Source: an uncultured Mailhella sp.
Lineage (GTDB): Bacteria > Desulfobacterota > Desulfovibrionia > Desulfovibrionales > Desulfovibrionaceae
Length of the DNA stretch: 7,036 nt
Reading direction: 5' to 3'
Assembly: GCA_910579055.1 (NCBI GenBank)
Contig: CAJTSU010000160.1
Coordinates: 1-7,036, forward strand
The notes under the pieces are model-generated. The model saw only the letters and a list, made by a program, of their open reading frames with translations. It searched no databases and was not told the DNA's origin. Positions within the stretch are counted from its first letter, which is position 1; each line of letters begins with the position of its first letter. A program made the position numbers and the translations under genes. Shown in pieces: positions 5,400-7,036 of this stretch.

Positions 5400-7036
5400 A
5401 TGCGCTGGAGCCGCTACTATATTCCCACCCTGAAAGAAGCCCCCGCCGATGCGGAAGTGGTCAGCCACAAGCTGCTGGTGCGCGCTGGCATGATCCGCAA
5501 GCTCACCTCCGGCATTTACACCTGGCTGCCGCTGGGGCTGCGGGCGCTGGAAAAGGCCAAAAACATCGTGCGCCGGGAAATGAACGCCGCGGGAGCCTGT
5601 GAAGTGCTCATGCCCATGGTCATTCCCGCTGATTTGTGGATTGAGACGGGCCGCTGGGAGAAATTCGGCGATCAGCTGCTGCGCTTCAAGGATCGCAATG
5701 AGCGCGACTACTGCCTCGGCCCCACGCATGAAGAGGCGATCACGGATCTGCTGCGCGGCGAAGTGCGTTCCTACCGCCAGCTCCCGCTGAACCTCTACCA
5801 GATTCAAACCAAGTTCCGCGACGAGCTGCGCCCCCGTTTCGGCCTCATGCGCGGCCGTGAATTCATGATGAAGGACGCCTACTCCTTTGACTGCGACGAT
5901 GCGGGCGCGGATCAGAGCTACGCCGCCATGCGCGACGCCTACCACCGGATTTTCTCCGGCATGGCGCTGGGATTCCGCCAGGTGGAAGCCGACACCGGAG
6001 CCATCGGCGGCAATTTCTCCCATGAGTTCATGGTGCTGGCCGACACCGGCGAGGACACCATCGCCTCCTGCACGGGCTGGCCCGAGTGCGCATGGGCCGC
6101 CAACGTGGAACGCGCGCCCGTGACCACCCGGTATGTTCCCGACACAAGCGCGTGCCCGGCCCTGGAAGAGGTGGCTACCCCCGGGCGGCATTCGGTGGAA
6201 GAAGTCTGTTCCTTCCTCAGGGCCGATCCGGCAAAGCTGATCAAGACCCTGCTCTTTGTCGCAGACGGCAAACCCGTGGCCGCGCTCATCCGGGGTGACC
6301 GCGAACTCAATGAAATCAAACTGCGCAAGCTGGCCGGCGCGGACGATATCCGTTTTGCCTCGCCCGAACAGGTGCAGGCCTGGACGGGTGCCCCCGTGGG
6401 CTTTGCCGGCCCGGTGGGGTTGCAGGGCGTGGACAGGCTCTACGTCGACAACGAACTTGCGGCCGGCAACGACTGGATCGCCGGAGCCAACAAGGCTGAC
6501 GCCCATGTCCTGCACCTGAACATCGGCCGCGACGTTATCCTGCCCGTCGAGTGGGCCGATATCCGTAATGCCGTGGCGGGCGACCCCTGCCCCTGCTGCG
6601 GGAAGCCCGTGGAACTCAAGCGCGGCATTGAGGTCGGGCACATCTTCAAGCTGGGCACCAGGTACAGCGAAGCCATGAAGGCCGTGTTCCTGGACGAAAA
6701 CGGCAAGGAAAAGCCCATGATCATGGGCTGCTACGGCATCGGCGTGTCCCGTGTGGTGGCGGCCTGCATCGAACAGAACTTTGACGAGGGCGGCATCATG
6801 TTCCCGCCCCCTCTGGCCCCCTTTGACGTACACCTGATCAATCTTGATCCGAAAAACGCCGAAGTCAGCGCCAAAGCTGATGAAATCCATGTCTTTCTCG
6901 AAGGGCAGGGGGTGGAGGTACTGTACGACGACCGTGACGAGCGCCCCGGGGTCAAGTTCAAGGACGCCGACCTTATCGGCCTGCCCGCCCAAATCATCGT
7001 GGGCGGCAAGAGCCTTGCGGGCGGTGTGGTGGAAAC
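5400..7036 (+). CDS. proS: Prolyl-tRNA synthetase, bacterial type with editing domain (3' end cut by window)
   Basis: This cytoplasmic class II aminoacyl-tRNA synthetase attaches proline to tRNA-Pro. The frame is open from ATG 5400 to the window edge, giving 545 complete codons; bacterial-type ProRS is usually about 570 residues, so roughly the last 30 are missing. The N-terminus MRWSRYYIPTLKEAPADAE and RKLTSGIYTWLPLGLRAL (33-50) are typical. Motif 2 is FRDELRPRFGLMRGREFMMKDAYSF (139-163), TGAIGG.FSHEF follows at 199-210, and motif 3 is GIGVSRVVAACIEQ (446-459). Between motifs 2 and 3 lies the INS domain (about 225-400), which in this family hydrolyses mischarged Ala-tRNA-Pro. Cysteines flank the insertion: C224 and C230 before it, and C397, C399 and C400 after it. 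RGIEVGHIFKLGT (408-420) precedes motif 3, and an anticodon-binding domain begins near residue 472. No frameshift is seen. It is probably the third gene of the rarD-ispG-proS unit. Confidence 0.97.
   Translation, partial: MRWSRYYIPTLKEAPADAEVVSHKLLVRAGMIRKLTSGIYTWLPLGLRALEKAKNIVRREMNAAGACEVLMPMVIPADLWIETGRWEKFGDQLLRFKDRNERDYCLGPTHEEAITDLLRGEVRSYRQLPLNLYQIQTKFRDELRPRFGLMRGREFMMKDAYSFDCDDAGADQSYAAMRDAYHRIFSGMALGFRQVEADTGAIGGNFSHEFMVLADTGEDTIASCTGWPECAWAANVERAPVTTRYVPDTSACPALEEVATPGRHSVEEVCSFLRADPAKLIKTLLFVADGKPVAALIRGDRELNEIKLRKLAGADDIRFASPEQVQAWTGAPVGFAGPVGLQGVDRLYVDNELAAGNDWIAGANKADAHVLHLNIGRDVILPVEWADIRNAVAGDPCPCCGKPVELKRGIEVGHIFKLGTRYSEAMKAVFLDENGKEKPMIMGCYGIGVSRVVAACIEQNFDEGGIMFPPPLAPFDVHLINLDPKNAEVSAKADEIHVFLEGQGVEVLYDDRDERPGVKFKDADLIGLPAQIIVGGKSLAGGVVE

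Noticed and set aside
5013..6992. 659-codon open frame on the minus strand
   Set aside because: It is antisense to ispG and proS, both clearly identified. Long antisense frames are common opposite GC-rich genes, and its translation matches no family I recognise.

Overview
The window is a GC-rich bacterial chromosome segment with compact, same-strand gene order. The closest match I can suggest is the Desulfovibrio group (Desulfovibrionaceae, sulfate- or sulfite-reducing Deltaproteobacteria). The grounds are an ispG gene directly followed by proS, a TRAP-type solute-binding protein, and strong G/C preference at third codon positions. This assignment rests on recalled gene order and style, not on a search.

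Layout, all on the + strand. (1) 1-65 is the last 20 codons of an unidentified gene. (2) 171-725 encodes a 184-residue soluble protein with glycine-rich motifs resembling the SLOG/YpsA-like nucleotide-binding fold. It is followed by a GC hairpin (732-759) and a strong intrinsic terminator (806-850). (3) 882-1826 encodes a LysR-type regulator. (4) 1951-3021 encodes an exported TRAP solute-binding protein of the DctP family, behind an AT-rich promoter region. The usual membrane subunits (DctQ and DctM) are not in the window. (5) 3022-3289 is non-coding, with three successive inverted repeats, the last a perfect 20-bp bidirectional terminator. (6) 3290-4240 (rarD-like EamA permease), 4245-5330 (ispG) and 5400-7036 (proS, cut by the window edge) are closely spaced and look like one operon.

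How the parts relate. The LysR regulator probably controls the adjacent binding-protein gene. That pair is closed by the terminator and stands apart from the housekeeping operon that follows. IspG makes isoprenoid precursors by the MEP pathway and ProS charges tRNA-Pro; their link with RarD is positional, not metabolic.

The most interesting points are these. The DctP-like protein has isoleucine where TRAP binding proteins normally carry the ligand-carboxylate-binding arginine, and it has lost the usual 'DGxEnP' loop, which suggests an atypical ligand. It is also an orphan in this window with its own regulator. The AT-rich promoter is flanked by an exact 8-bp direct repeat 62 bp apart. The SLOG-like protein has no informative neighbours. 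Two genes, lysR and rarD, have upstream in-frame extensions that run through terminator hairpins and should not be used as starts. I found no mobile element, CRISPR array, tRNA or rRNA.
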